Notes under the pieces: model-generated
What the model saw: only the letters and a program-made list of their open reading frames with translations
What the model was told of the DNA's origin: nothing
Database searches by the model: none
Program-made: the position numbers and the translations under genes
Assembly: GCF_000259075.1 (NCBI RefSeq)
Contig: NZ_AJKI01000031.1
Location: 124,001 to 188,000, forward strand
Source: Marinilabilia salmonicolor JCM 21150
GTDB lineage: Bacteria > Bacteroidota > Bacteroidia > Bacteroidales > Marinilabiliaceae
Direction of reading: 5' to 3'
DNA length: 64,000 bases
Part shown: positions 46,148-55,554 of the stretch, piece by piece
Numbering within the stretch: position 1 is the first letter of the stretch
Layout: every line of letters starts with the position of its first letter

Positions 46148-46765
46148 ATGGAAAATCTGCTAAACATATTTGTTAAGTCCATTTTCATAGAGAACATGAT
46201 TTTTGCCTACTTCCTGGGCATGTGTTCCTATCTTGCGGTGTCCAAAACCGTGAAAACCTCCTTTGGACTTGGGGTAGCAGTAGTTTTTGTGCTGGGTATC
46301 ACCGTACCGGCCAACTACCTGCTGGAGAATTACGTATTAAAAGAAGGTGCCTTGAGTTGGTTAGGCGAGGGATTTGCCGACATCAACCTGAGCTTTTTGA
46401 GTTTCATCATGTTCATCGCCGTTATTGCATCCATGGTACAGCTGGTGGAGATGATTGTGGAGAAATTTGCCCCCACTCTTTATACCTCATTGGGAATCTT
46501 CCTTCCCCTGATTGCCGTAAACTGCGCCATTCTTGGAGGATCCCTGTTCATGCAGGAACGGGACTATGCCAACATCGGGGAAGCCTCGGTATTCGGGCTT
46601 GGTTCAGGCATTGGCTGGCTACTGGCCATTGTAGGTATCGCAGCCATACGTGAAAAAATTAAATATTCCGATGTTCCGGCTCCGTTGCGTGGTTTAGGAA
46701 TCACCTTTATCATCACCGGACTGATGGGTATCGCATTTATGAGTTTCATGGGTATTCAACTTTAA
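46148..46765 (+). CDS. nqrE: Na+-NQR subunit E
   Basis: 205 residues, six membrane segments. Pseudo-symmetric to NqrD. Conserved Cys lie in [16 protein letters not shown] and [20 protein letters not shown]. The 82-base spacer from nqrD is the largest inside the operon, and holds no terminator-like hairpin. Confidence 0.95.
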   Translation: MENLLNIFVKSIFIENMIFAYFLGMCSYLAVSKTVKTSFGLGVAVVFVLGITVPANYLLENYVLKEGALSWLGEGFADINLSFLSFIMFIAVIASMVQLVEMIVEKFAPTLYTSLGIFLPLIAVNCAILGGSLFMQERDYANIGEASVFGLGSGIGWLLAIVGIAAIREKIKYSDVPAPLRGLGITFIITGLMGIAFMSFMGIQL

Positions 46766-46780
46766 AAAGAGCACTCGAAA

Positions 46781-48040
46781 ATGAACATATTAGCAATTTC
46801 AATCCCGGTAATCATCACCAGCGCCGTGGTATTCCTTACGGTAATTATTCTGCTGGTATCGATACTGCTTTATGCCAAGAAAAAACTGACCCCATCAGGG
46901 AAAGTAACCATCAACATCAATGAAGGTGAAAAAGAACTGGAAGTAGAAAGTGGTCAGACCCTTCTTTCGGCATTGGGCAGCAACAAAATATTTTTACCCT
47001 CTGCTTGTGGAGGTGGTGGTACATGCGCCATGTGCCGTTGTCAGGTACACGATGGAGCAGGTTCGATTCTGCCTACCGAAACCGGATATTTTACCCGCAA
47101 AGAACAAGCAGCCGACTGGCGCCTGGCTTGTCAGGTAAAGGTAAAAGACAATATCAAGATGGAAATTCCGCAGGAAATCCTCGGTATCAAGAAATGGGAA
47201 TGTACCGTTGTTTCCAACAAGAACGTGGCGACTTTCATCAAGGAGTTTGTGGTACAACTGCCCGAAGGCGAAACCCTCGACTTCAAATCAGGTGGTTATA
47301 TTCAGATTGATGTTCCCAAAATCGAAGTGGACTTCAAAGACATCGAAGTGGAAGAAGATTTCCGTGGTGACTGGGAAAAATTCAACATGTTTGATCTGAA
47401 AATGAAAAACCCGGAACCAACATTCCGTGCTTATTCTATGGCCAACCATCCGGCCGAGAACAACATCATCATGTTGAACATCCGTATCGCCACACCTCCT
47501 TTCGACAGAGTTAACGGTGGATTCCAGAAGATCAACCCCGGTGTTTGTTCTTCATTCATCTTCTCCCGCAAGAAGGGTGACAAAGTAACCATTTCAGGTC
47601 CTTACGGAGAATTCTTTATTAAAGACACCAACCGCGAGATGATGTTTATTGGTGGTGGAGCAGGAATGGCTCCCATGCGTTCGCATATCTTCCACCTCTT
47701 CCACACAGAAAAAACCGACCGTAAAGCGACTTTCTGGTATGGTGCCCGTTCCAAGCGCGAGATTTTCTATGAAGAAGATTTCCGCGAAATCGAAAAGGGT
47801 TTTGACAATTTCGATTTCACCATTGCGCTTTCCGAGCCACTGCCGGAAGACAACTGGGAAGGTTCAACCGGATTCATCCACTCGGTAATCTTTGAAGAGT
47901 ATCTGAGCAAACATGATGAACCCGAAGAGATAGAATATTACCTCTGCGGACCTCCGATGATGAATGCAGCAGTTCAAAAGATGCTGTACGATCTCGGTGT
48001 CCCCGACGAAATGATTGCATTCGATGATTTCGGATCGTAA
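46781..48040 (+). CDS. nqrF: Na+-NQR subunit F (NADH:quinone oxidoreductase, electron entry)
   Basis: 419 residues. One membrane anchor (residues about 8-32), a [2Fe-2S] ferredoxin domain with Cys76, Cys82, Cys85 and Cys117 (CGGGGTCAMC and later LACQV), then an FAD/NADH reductase domain. The FAD motif is RAYSMANHP, and the NADH motif is MMFIGGGAGMAPMRSH; YLCGPPMMNAAV closes it. It takes electrons from NADH into the complex. A strong terminator follows. Confidence 0.96.
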   Translation: MNILAISIPVIITSAVVFLTVIILLVSILLYAKKKLTPSGKVTININEGEKELEVESGQTLLSALGSNKIFLPSACGGGGTCAMCRCQVHDGAGSILPTETGYFTRKEQAADWRLACQVKVKDNIKMEIPQEILGIKKWECTVVSNKNVATFIKEFVVQLPEGETLDFKSGGYIQIDVPKIEVDFKDIEVEEDFRGDWEKFNMFDLKMKNPEPTFRAYSMANHPAENNIIMLNIRIATPPFDRVNGGFQKINPGVCSSFIFSRKKGDKVTISGPYGEFFIKDTNREMMFIGGGAGMAPMRSHIFHLFHTEKTDRKATFWYGARSKREIFYEEDFREIEKGFDNFDFTIALSEPLPEDNWEGSTGFIHSVIFEEYLSKHDEPEEIEYYLCGPPMMNAAVQKMLYDLGVPDEMIAFDDFGS

Positions 48041-48053
48041 ACCATAAAATAAG

Positions 48054-48080
48054 CCCCGTCATAACAGACGGGGTTTTTTT
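48054..48080 (+). terminator. rho-independent terminator of the nqr operon
   Basis: CCCCGTC (48054-48060), loop ATAACA, GACGGGG (48067-48073), then seven T. It starts 14 bases after the nqrF stop, so apbE downstream has a separate start. Confidence 0.93.
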
Positions 48081-48186
48081 ATGGTGATACTTTAGCCTGC
48101 TTTATTCATGAATTATTGTAATGAGATGTTCAAATATCAAGAAATACAATCAACCGCAAATAAAATGGACGAAGGGAATAATTGAT

Positions 48187-48535
48187 TATTTTCAAATCCA
48201 GTTTATTGAGGACGGTTGTATTTCGCAGGTAGTTGGACATCGGAATAAATTATTTATGAATTAAGCAGGTTAGATGCCAACCGGCAATTGTTTCACCGTT
48301 TAATTTCCAAAAGTTAGAAATCAAGATGCGATTTCTTTCTTTATCCGGAAACCGGTGTTGAACCTTTATCATTCAAAAATGATTTGTTGCAATGGTCAAC
48401 TACCGGTTAAAAACAGGCATCCTCCGGAAAATTTCCACCCAACCCCAGGACGTTGCCCTGGGCTATTGCTTTCAGGCTTTCAGCCTGTTTCCGTATTGCC
48501 TGCCATATTGTTTTATGCACAAGGTAGGTTAGAAA
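48187..48535. repeat. repeat D2 and inverted REP-like element R4
   Basis: 48187-48263 is about 75% identical to 36891-36967, sharing TTTATTGAG and GCAGGTAGTTG blocks. 48440-48535 is a REP-like element in the opposite orientation to R1-R3: CCCAGGACGTTGCCCTGGG, then CAGGCTTTCAGCCTG. No gene lies in 48041-48574. Confidence 0.7.
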
Positions 48536-48545
48536 ATAATTGTTC

Positions 48546-48553
48546 TATTTTTG
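48546..48553 (+). promoter_or_regulatory. -7 box candidate of apbE
   Basis: TATTTTTG, 21 bases before the apbE ATG; no well-spaced -33 TTG. Confidence 0.45.
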
Positions 48554-48574
48554 CACAAATTATTTGAGAAAGAA

Positions 48575-49585
48575 ATGAAGCAAGTAAAAACAACTACAGC
48601 ATTATTGTTTTCAGTCCTCCTCCTGATTTCAGGCTGTAATAAATCAACCTGGATAAAAAACCAGGGGGAGGTTTTTGGCACCTATTATCATATCATTTAT
48701 GAAAGTCCTGGAGGGGAAGACCTTCATCAGGAGGTATTACAAGCCCTCAGATCAGTTAACAAATCACTTTCGACCTACGACAGCACCTCAGTAATTTCGC
48801 TTCTCAATCAGTCGAAAAAAGGCACTCCAACTGATCCACATTTCCGAAAAGTTTTTGAAGCAGGAAGAACAATAAGTGCGGCCACCGGAGGGGCGTTTGA
48901 CATGACGGTAGCCCCTCTTGTCAATGCCTGGGGATTCGGATTTACCAATAAAGAAGAGATGACTCCTGAGAAAGTTAAAGCTCTAAAGCAACTCGTAGGA
49001 ATGAATAATTTAAAACTCACCGATGATTCTGTGTTGAAGAGTCGCCCGGAAATCATGATGGATGCCTCGGCCATTGCCAAAGGGTACGGTGTGGATGTGG
49101 CTGCACAAATACTCTCAGATTACGGATGTAAAAATTTTCTGGTAGAAATTGGTGGAGAAATTGTTTGCCGCGGAGAAAACTCAAGAGATGAACACTGGAA
49201 AGTTGGCATTGACAAACCCATTGATGACCCCGTGGCATCCAACAGAGAATTGCAATTCATCCTTAAGTTATCTGGGAAAGCGCTGGCTACCAGTGGCAAT
49301 TATCGTCAATTTTACATCGACGAGAAAACCGGAAAAAAATATGCCCATACCATCGATCCCATATCAGGTATGCCGGTGGAACACTCACTGTTAAGCGCCT
49401 CGGTGATTGCTGACGATTGCATGACCGCAGATGCCTATGCCACCGCATGTATGGTTCTGGGAGTTGAAAAAAGCATGGAATTGATGAAAAAACATCCGGA
49501 AATGGCAGGGTGCTTCATATACAGCACCGAAGATGGAATGGAAGTTTCTCTGACCGATGGTTTCGACAAATACATTACTAATTAG
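48575..49585 (+). CDS. apbE: FAD:protein FMN transferase (ApbE)
   Basis: 336 residues from the ATG at 48575; a TTG eight codons upstream is inside the -7 region and unlikely. Lipoprotein signal with Cys21 (LISGC), so it acts on the outer side of the inner membrane. It moves FMN from FAD to threonine in NqrB and NqrC. Motifs are FGTYYHIIY, STYDSTSVISLLNQS, MDASAIAKGYGVD and NFLVEIGGEI; the Mg2+ and FAD site lies in CMTADAYATACMVLG. Its place after nqrF is typical and supports the target. Confidence 0.95.
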   Translation: MKQVKTTTALLFSVLLLISGCNKSTWIKNQGEVFGTYYHIIYESPGGEDLHQEVLQALRSVNKSLSTYDSTSVISLLNQSKKGTPTDPHFRKVFEAGRTISAATGGAFDMTVAPLVNAWGFGFTNKEEMTPEKVKALKQLVGMNNLKLTDDSVLKSRPEIMMDASAIAKGYGVDVAAQILSDYGCKNFLVEIGGEIVCRGENSRDEHWKVGIDKPIDDPVASNRELQFILKLSGKALATSGNYRQFYIDEKTGKKYAHTIDPISGMPVEHSLLSASVIADDCMTADAYATACMVLGVEKSMELMKKHPEMAGCFIYSTEDGMEVSLTDGFDKYITN

Positions 49586-49772
49586 GGCTTACCCGAAAGG
49601 CACCCCAAGGTCGATAACCCGGGGTTATTCAAATTCCACCCCTACGGGGACGAGCAACATCTGTCATATTCCCATTATTCCCAAAAACTTTATTGGGGCA
49701 GGCACTTAGAATGACATTAAATTTTGACTTTTTGGACAGCCTCTCTTTTTTGCTCATTATCAGACATATCTA

Positions 49773-49947
49773 CTAACCGGCCACTTCAGTCTGACAACTG
49801 TCTGCCGAAGAGTGGCAACCACATGAACCTCCACTACAGGTCCGCAGAGTTGCATCCTTTTTGAAAAAACTCTTAATTGCAAGACCTGCAAACGCCAGGC
49901 CTACAAAAAGTATGGCCAGTCCTATCACTATTAAAATATTACTCATA
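49773..49947 (-). pseudogene. NqrM-like small Cys-rich membrane protein, frameshifted
   Basis: Read on the minus strand, ATG at 49947 gives MSNILIVIG, and after one extra base near 49920-49921 the frame becomes LAILFVGLAFAGLAIKSFF ... TCSGGSCGC ... SCQTE, ending TAG at 49773. Removing one T of the TT pair (plus strand) joins both parts into one 57-residue protein: a single membrane span, then six or fewer Cys. This layout matches NqrM, the small Nqr maturation factor that sits after apbE in Vibrio. It is either a pseudogene or a sequencing slip. Strand is opposite to apbE. Confidence 0.55.
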
Positions 49948-50081
49948 AAAAATCCTCCTCATTCGTTTCTTCTACAAAGATAAATATTTTGAGTTTCGGA
50001 TGCAAATATCCTGTTATTATTTCAACACCTTTGCTCTTCAATTTACAGACCCGGCTCAAATCCAATAAACAGGAATTAGAT

Positions 50082-50297
50082 TTAACTCAAAGTATCTTTC
50101 AAAATATGTCTTTTGTCTTTACTGGCAATTTTATGCTGGGTATTGGCACAGTATATCCCGCGCTTAGCCATATTCCGGTTTCCCCCGATGTGCGTATTCG
50201 GAAATTTACCCCCTTTCTGAATGAGAATACGAATCCCCAACAAAGCAGTTATCCCGGCCATCAAAACTATCGTAATCAGAAGCAGTTTCAGTATCAT
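50082..50297 (-). CDS. small membrane protein near the nqr/apbE locus
   Basis: 71 residues from the ATG at 50297. One N-terminal membrane span (MILKLLLITIVLMAGITALLGIRI), then KGGKFPNTHIGGNRNMAKRGIYCANTQ, a segment I recall from small proteins beside nqr genes in other Bacteroidota (KFPNTH and RGI-C). It is probably real because codon pattern and hydrophobic profile are coherent, but its function is unknown. It is upstream of the NqrM-like gene on the same strand (gap 134 bases), so the two could be co-transcribed. Confidence 0.65.
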   Translation of the reverse strand: MILKLLLITIVLMAGITALLGIRILIQKGGKFPNTHIGGNRNMAKRGIYCANTQHKIASKDKRHILKDTLS

Positions 50298-50659
50298 TGT
50301 CAATCATTTTAAGAGCAACAAAGATACAAAAAATGAAGCAGGGTAAACATTCCTGCCCCCCTTTATGTTTGAGTATTGCAACCAATAAACTTGAGCCCAC
50401 TCCGAAGAGTACGATTTCGCCAACTTCTTCGTTGCCTTAGGGTGTGTAATAACCTTTTTAACGGATTTTCAGCCATAGCAGAACCACCATTACACACCCT
50501 GAAGTTTTTTTGAGTCGTCCTGATCAATCAATAACTCCGGCTCAAACCTTGAAGTTGACGAAATTCTTACTTTTCGTAGGACACTCAACCTTCAATAAAA
50601 AACCTAACTTTGCCTCGTTGGATGCTTATGGAGAGCTTAACCGACACAATTGTAGCGCA
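50298..50659. other. 362-base gap before the BCKDH E1 gene
   Basis: No gene seen. TAACTTTG at 50605-50612 is a -7 candidate for the downstream gene. A TGTGTAATAACC...ATTACACA inverted pair lies at about 50441-50497 (GGGTGTGTAAT with ATTACACACCC). Confidence 0.5.
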
Positions 50660-53134
50660 ATGATGACAAGTAAACAAAAAACGGAAGAAACTATCAGCAA
50701 CGATTCACAGCCTAAGGCCAGTAATGAAGCCCTCAAATTTGAAGAGTTCAGAAAAGAGGTACTTAACGACTACCGACTGGCTCACCTAAGTCGGCAAATG
50801 AGTGTACTGGCCCGCCGCGAAGTATTAAACGGGAAAGCAAAATTCGGAATTTTCGGCGACGGAAAAGAGGTGGCTCAGATAGCCATGGCCAAACAGTTCC
50901 GGAATGGGGACTGGAGATCGGGCTATTACCGGGATCAGACCTTTATGCTGGCTACCGGCATGACCACCCCGGAGAAGTTTTTTGCCATGCTTTACGGAGA
51001 AACACGCACGGATCTGAATCCCGACAATGGGGGCCGCTCCATGAACAATCATTTTGGAACCAGACTGATTGACACCAACAACCAATGGATTGACCAGACA
51101 AAAAGTAAAAATACCTCCTCAGATATTAGTCCCACTGCCGGACAGATGCCACGACTCACAGGTCTGGCACTTGCATCCAAGCTTTACAGGGAACAAAAAG
51201 AACTTTCGGAGCTCAGACAGTTCAGCAACAACGGCAACGAAGTAGCCTTTGGAACTATTGGTGATGCCAGCACCTCCGAAGGACTCTTCTTCGAAACACT
51301 CAATGCTGCATCTGTCCTCCAGATTCCCATGGCTGTATCGGTGTGGGATGACGGATACGGGATTTCAGTTCCCGTGGAAAAACAAACCACCAAAGCAAGT
51401 ATATCAAAAGCCTTAAAAGGGTTGGAAAAAGGAAGAAGAGACCAATCCGGCATTCTTATATATGAAGCTTTCGGCTGGGACTATGCAACCTTATGCCAGA
51501 TATACGAGGACGGCATTCAAAAATGTCGCAAAGACCATGTTCCGGTACTTTTTCACATCAAAGAACTAACCCAGCCCACAGGACACTCCACCTCCGGATC
51601 ACATGAACGATACAAATCGGAGGAGAGGCTCAAATGGGAAAAAGAAAAAGATTGCCTGGTTCAGATGCGAGACTGGATGCTGGATAAAGGACTGGCCGAT
51701 GAATCCGCCCTTGATCAGGTGGAAGAAGAGGCCCGGAAAGAGGCCGTCGATGCCCAAAAATCAACTTATGCAGGTTACCTGGCACCCATCAAACAGGAGA
51801 GGCAGGAACTCATTGACATCGTCGAACTAAAGCACTGCATCTGCGATGCAGCACGGGAAGACGAAATCAAAAAGATTGTTTCCGGTCTCAAAAATACCGT
51901 CAATCTCAATCGAAAAGAGATTCTCAGTTCGGCAAGAAAAATTCTTCGCCATGTGTGTGTCTCGTGTGATAAGCCCGGGGGACTGAAAGACAGTCTCAGA
52001 AAATGGGTACACAACTACTACGAAAGTGGAAAAGAGAAATACAATCTCTTTCTCTACGACGAATCAGACAAATCGCCACTGAAAGTAGCTCCCGTAGCGC
52101 CCCAATATGCCGATGATGCTCCCAGAGTACCCGGACGGGAGATCATCAGGGATAATTTTAATGCTGTTTTTGCCAATAACCCAAGAGTACTGACGCTGGG
52201 AGAAGACACCGGAAAACTAGGAGGAGTAAATCAGACCCTGGAAGGTCTCCAGTCAAAATACGGAGAATGGCGCGTTCGCGACACCGGAATTCATGAAGCC
52301 ACCATTGTTGGAGAAGGTATCGGATTAGCACTGAGAGGCCTGCGCCCCATTGCAGAAATTCAGTATTTCGATTATTTATTATATACGCTACACACGCTCA
52401 GCGATGACCTGGCATCCACCCACTATCGCACCAAAGGAGGTCAAAAAGCTCCTGTCATCGTCAGAACCCGCGGACACAGGCTCGAAGGCATCTGGCATTC
52501 AGGTTCCCCGTTGAGCATGGTCATAAATAGCATTCGTGGAATACATGTCTGTGTTCCACGCGATATGACAAGAGCTGCGGGAATGTATAACACCATCCTT
52601 GAAGGCGAAGATCCTGCGCTGGTCATTGAACCCCTCAACGGTTACCGAATTCGTGAAAAGCAGCCCTCTAACTGGGGTGAATTCCGGATTCCGCTTGGCA
52701 TACCGGAAATCATTACAGAAGGCACTGATGTCACACTGGTTACCTATGGATCCTGCGTTCGGATTGCAGCAGATGCCATTTCTCAACTCAACGATGCCGG
52801 CATTTCTGTGGAACTCATAGACATCCAGACACTACTGCCTTTCGACACTCAGGGCATCATTCTGGAATCGTTGAAAAAGACCAACCGAATCGTCTTTTTC
52901 GATGAAGATGTACCCGGAGGTGCCACGGCTTACATGATGCAAAAAGTCATTGAAGAACAGGGAGGTTTCTACTATTTGGATCACAAACCCGTTACCATTA
53001 CCGCAAAGGATCACAGACCGGCTTATGGGACGGACGGAGATTACTTCAGTAACCCCAATGCAGAAGATGTTTATGACGCGGTTTATGCTATTATGGGCGA
53101 AGCATATCCGGATAAATTTTCGTCGATTTATTAG
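50660..53134 (+). CDS. fused branched-chain 2-oxoacid dehydrogenase E1 (alpha+beta)
   Basis: 824 residues from the ATG at 50660; upstream in-frame TTG at 50510 is probably not used. The N-terminal half is the alpha subunit with a thiamine diphosphate motif IGDASTSEGLFFETLNAA (Asn replaces the usual NN start, GDA rather than GDG). The C-terminal half, from about residue 490 (VPGREIIRDNFNAVFANNPRVLTLGEDTGKLGG), is the transketolase-like beta subunit with EAFGWDYATLC earlier and GATAYMMQKVIEEQGG near the end. It decarboxylates branched-chain 2-oxoacids. No E2 or E3 gene is nearby. Fused E1 is usual in Bacteroidota. Confidence 0.9.
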   Translation: MMTSKQKTEETISNDSQPKASNEALKFEEFRKEVLNDYRLAHLSRQMSVLARREVLNGKAKFGIFGDGKEVAQIAMAKQFRNGDWRSGYYRDQTFMLATGMTTPEKFFAMLYGETRTDLNPDNGGRSMNNHFGTRLIDTNNQWIDQTKSKNTSSDISPTAGQMPRLTGLALASKLYREQKELSELRQFSNNGNEVAFGTIGDASTSEGLFFETLNAASVLQIPMAVSVWDDGYGISVPVEKQTTKASISKALKGLEKGRRDQSGILIYEAFGWDYATLCQIYEDGIQKCRKDHVPVLFHIKELTQPTGHSTSGSHERYKSEERLKWEKEKDCLVQMRDWMLDKGLADESALDQVEEEARKEAVDAQKSTYAGYLAPIKQERQELIDIVELKHCICDAAREDEIKKIVSGLKNTVNLNRKEILSSARKILRHVCVSCDKPGGLKDSLRKWVHNYYESGKEKYNLFLYDESDKSPLKVAPVAPQYADDAPRVPGREIIRDNFNAVFANNPRVLTLGEDTGKLGGVNQTLEGLQSKYGEWRVRDTGIHEATIVGEGIGLALRGLRPIAEIQYFDYLLYTLHTLSDDLASTHYRTKGGQKAPVIVRTRGHRLEGIWHSGSPLSMVINSIRGIHVCVPRDMTRAAGMYNTILEGEDPALVIEPLNGYRIREKQPSNWGEFRIPLGIPEIITEGTDVTLVTYGSCVRIAADAISQLNDAGISVELIDIQTLLPFDTQGIILESLKKTNRIVFFDEDVPGGATAYMMQKVIEEQGGFYYLDHKPVTITAKDHRPAYGTDGDYFSNPNAEDVYDAVYAIMGEAYPDKFSSIY

Positions 53135-53636
53135 GGTTGGGGTTTGAGTTTTGAGTTCTGGGTTTTGGGTTCTGGGTTTTGAGTGTCACCCATCCGGGGC
53201 TTATTTCGCTTGTCTTGAACAAACCTTTTGCTACCAAACTACCGCCCCGCTGGGGCTATTCCAAATTAGAAAAAACCAAATGTGATTTGTTTATCTCCCA
53301 TGGTAAAGCAAATCTCTTTATTCAAATTCATCAATGTATTTGCACCAGCCCCCGGAGCGGAGCGACAATATGGTAGCCATAGATATAAGACAGGATAAAA
53401 AGAAAAGCCCCGGCGGGAGTGACTGAGCTGATGCCCATGTTGCTCTATGCACCATGCCCCCTGCTCTTTGCCATGTCAATGCTCTTTGCCCGGCTCCATG
53501 CTCTTTGCCCCATACCTTTTCCCTTAACACGCAAAACCCTGACATTTTTCATTCCTAACAGCATGATAATTGGTTAGATTTGTAAAGAGCAGACCCTGCA
53601 ATCTGCGATTTGTTACACCTAAAAAAACCAAGTGCT
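53135..53636. repeat. 502-base gap with simple repeats and a REP-like pair set
   Basis: 53138-53180 is a GGGTTTTGAGTTCTGGG-type simple repeat. 53187-53262 (G2) and 53345-53422 (G3) are REP-like pairs in opposite orientation, each with a GCCCCG...CGGGGC stem and a CTACCAAACT/TATGGTAGCCAT segment. TAGATTTG at 53575-53582 is a -7 candidate for pruA. Confidence 0.65.
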
Positions 53637-55268
53637 ATGCCAAAAGGAGTATTTCAGGTACCCCCTGCCAAAAACGAACCGGTTCTGAGTTATGCCCCCG
53701 GAACACCGGAACGTTCAGAACTCAAGAAACAACTTAAAGCCTATCGTTCCGTAGAGATGGACATTCCGATGATTATAGGCGGAGAAGAAATCAGAACCGG
53801 GAAGAAAGTCTCCATCCACCCACCCCATGAAATAAAACATTGTCTCGGACATTATCACCAGGGAGATGAAGCCCATGTACATCAGGCCATTGATGCCGCA
53901 CTCAAAGCCCGCTCCAAATGGGCAGAGATGAGTTGGGAACATCGGGCGTCTATATTTCTAAAAGCAGCAGATCTTTTGGCCGGTCCCTACCGCCAGAAAA
54001 TAAATGCTGCCACCATGCTCGGGCAATCCAAGACCGCTTTTCAGGCTGAAATAGACAGTGCCTGCGAGTTTGCCGACTTTTTGCGTTTCAATGTACAATA
54101 CATGACCCAGATTTACAGTGATCAGCCCACTTCGGCAAAAGACATCTGGAACAGACTGGAATACCGGCCTCTGGAAGGGTTCGTGTTTGCCCTTACCCCG
54201 TTCAACTTCACCTCCATTGCCGGAAACCTGCCCTCAGCTCCGGCCATAATGGGTAACGTGGTAGTCTGGAAGCCCTCCAAGACCGCCGTATACTCGGCAC
54301 ACATCATCATGGAAATTTTCAGGGAGGCAGGCCTTCCCGACGGAGTCATCAACCTCATATTTGCCAGCGGCCCCGTAGTCGCCCGGGAAGTATTTGATCA
54401 CCCCGATTTTGCAGGGTTTCACTTCACCGGTTCCACCGAGGTGTTCCAGTCTATCTGGAAAACAATCGGAGAAAACATCCACCGGTACAAAACGTATCCT
54501 CGCATAGTCGGCGAAACAGGCGGAAAAGATTTTATTATTGCCCACAAATCATGCAACGCTCAGGAAGTTGCCACCGCCATTGTACGGGGAGCTTTTGAGT
54601 ACCAGGGACAAAAATGCTCAGCTGCATCAAGGGCTTATATGCCGGCCAGCAGATGGGAAGAAATCAACAAAGAGGTTCAGTCACAGCTGGCAGAGCTCAA
54701 GATGGGACCTCCGGAAAATTTCAGCAATTTCATGAACGCCGTCATCGACGAACCCTCCTTCGACAAACTGGAAAGCGTTATCAAAGAGGCGGAACAGCAT
54801 CCGGAGGCAAAAATCATTGCCGGCGGAGGTTGTGACAAATCGGTAGGATTTTTCATAGAACCAACGATTATCCAGACCACCAACCCGCATTACAGAACCA
54901 TGGAGGAAGAGCTTTTTGGACCCGTTCTGACCATTTACGTTTATGATGATCTGAAATACGATGAGACACTTGATGTCCTGGACAAATCCTCCATTTATGG
55001 TCTGACAGGTGCTGTTTTTGCAAAGGACCGTTACGTCATTGAAAAAACAGCCAAACGCTTGGTCAATGCAGCCGGCAACTTTTACATCAACGACAAACCG
55101 ACCGGAGCTGTTGTGGGACAACAACCATTTGGTGGCGCCAGAGGGTCAGGAACCAACGACAAAGCAGGATCATTACTAAATATGATGCGCTGGGTTTCTC
55201 CGAGAACCATTAAAGAAAATTTCGTGCCTCCGAAAGATTTTAAATATCCATTTATGGCGGAGGAGTAA
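53637..55268 (+). CDS. pruA: L-glutamate gamma-semialdehyde dehydrogenase
   Basis: 543 residues from the ATG at 53637, a usual length for this group. It oxidises glutamate semialdehyde (P5C) to glutamate, the second step of proline breakdown, in the cytoplasm. Catalytic Cys327 lies in GQKCSAASRAYMP and the general base Glu293 in IVGETGGKDF. The GSTEVF loop (HFTGSTEVFQSIW) binds NAD+. The C-terminus ends GGARGSGTNDKAGSLLNMMRWVSPRTIKE, the family signature. PutA is not in the window. Confidence 0.94.
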   Translation: MPKGVFQVPPAKNEPVLSYAPGTPERSELKKQLKAYRSVEMDIPMIIGGEEIRTGKKVSIHPPHEIKHCLGHYHQGDEAHVHQAIDAALKARSKWAEMSWEHRASIFLKAADLLAGPYRQKINAATMLGQSKTAFQAEIDSACEFADFLRFNVQYMTQIYSDQPTSAKDIWNRLEYRPLEGFVFALTPFNFTSIAGNLPSAPAIMGNVVVWKPSKTAVYSAHIIMEIFREAGLPDGVINLIFASGPVVAREVFDHPDFAGFHFTGSTEVFQSIWKTIGENIHRYKTYPRIVGETGGKDFIIAHKSCNAQEVATAIVRGAFEYQGQKCSAASRAYMPASRWEEINKEVQSQLAELKMGPPENFSNFMNAVIDEPSFDKLESVIKEAEQHPEAKIIAGGGCDKSVGFFIEPTIIQTTNPHYRTMEEELFGPVLTIYVYDDLKYDETLDVLDKSSIYGLTGAVFAKDRYVIEKTAKRLVNAAGNFYINDKPTGAVVGQQPFGGARGSGTNDKAGSLLNMMRWVSPRTIKENFVPPKDFKYPFMAEE

Positions 55269-55309
55269 CACAAGTTGTGCAAATTACGTTTTTTCTCATT
55301 TTTCGGGGT

Positions 55310-55460
55310 TGTTCGCCAAAAGAACAGCCCCGTATTATTCTTAAAAGGCTTTCGCCCCTTCAGGGCTCTATGGGCCATAGGGCGTTGCCCCATGCTGGTG
55401 CTTAAAGACCTTCGGCCTTTTAAAAACGCAACAACATCAGGTATTCCTTTAAAAGAAAAA
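55310..55460 (+). repeat. REP-like element R5 (partial)
   Basis: Includes GGGCGTTGCCCCATGCTGG, then AAAGACCTTCGGCCTTTTAAAAACGCAACAAC, near identical to 40489-40520 in R3. It fills the pruA-DivIC gap. Confidence 0.7.
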
Positions 55461-55500
55461 GCCTCGCTTTTGGAATGACTGTTTTATGAACCAATCAGCC

Positions 55501-55530
55501 TTGTAAAATCAGTCGAAATAATTACTTTTG
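55501..55530 (+). promoter_or_regulatory. Bacteroidota-type promoter for the DivIC-like gene
   Basis: TTG (55501-55503), 19 bases, then TACTTTTG (55523-55530). The start codon is 24 bases downstream. This is one of the best matches in the window. Confidence 0.75.
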
Positions 55531-55554
55531 TGAGGAATCAAAAACGTCAGAAAG

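Noticed and set aside
46222-46653. 143-residue frame overlapping nqrE
   Set aside because: Out-of-frame shadow of nqrE, which has the expected six spans.
55275-55478. 67-residue frame with LKDLRPFKNATT
   Set aside because: Same repeat block as at 40484; no start signal or other homology.
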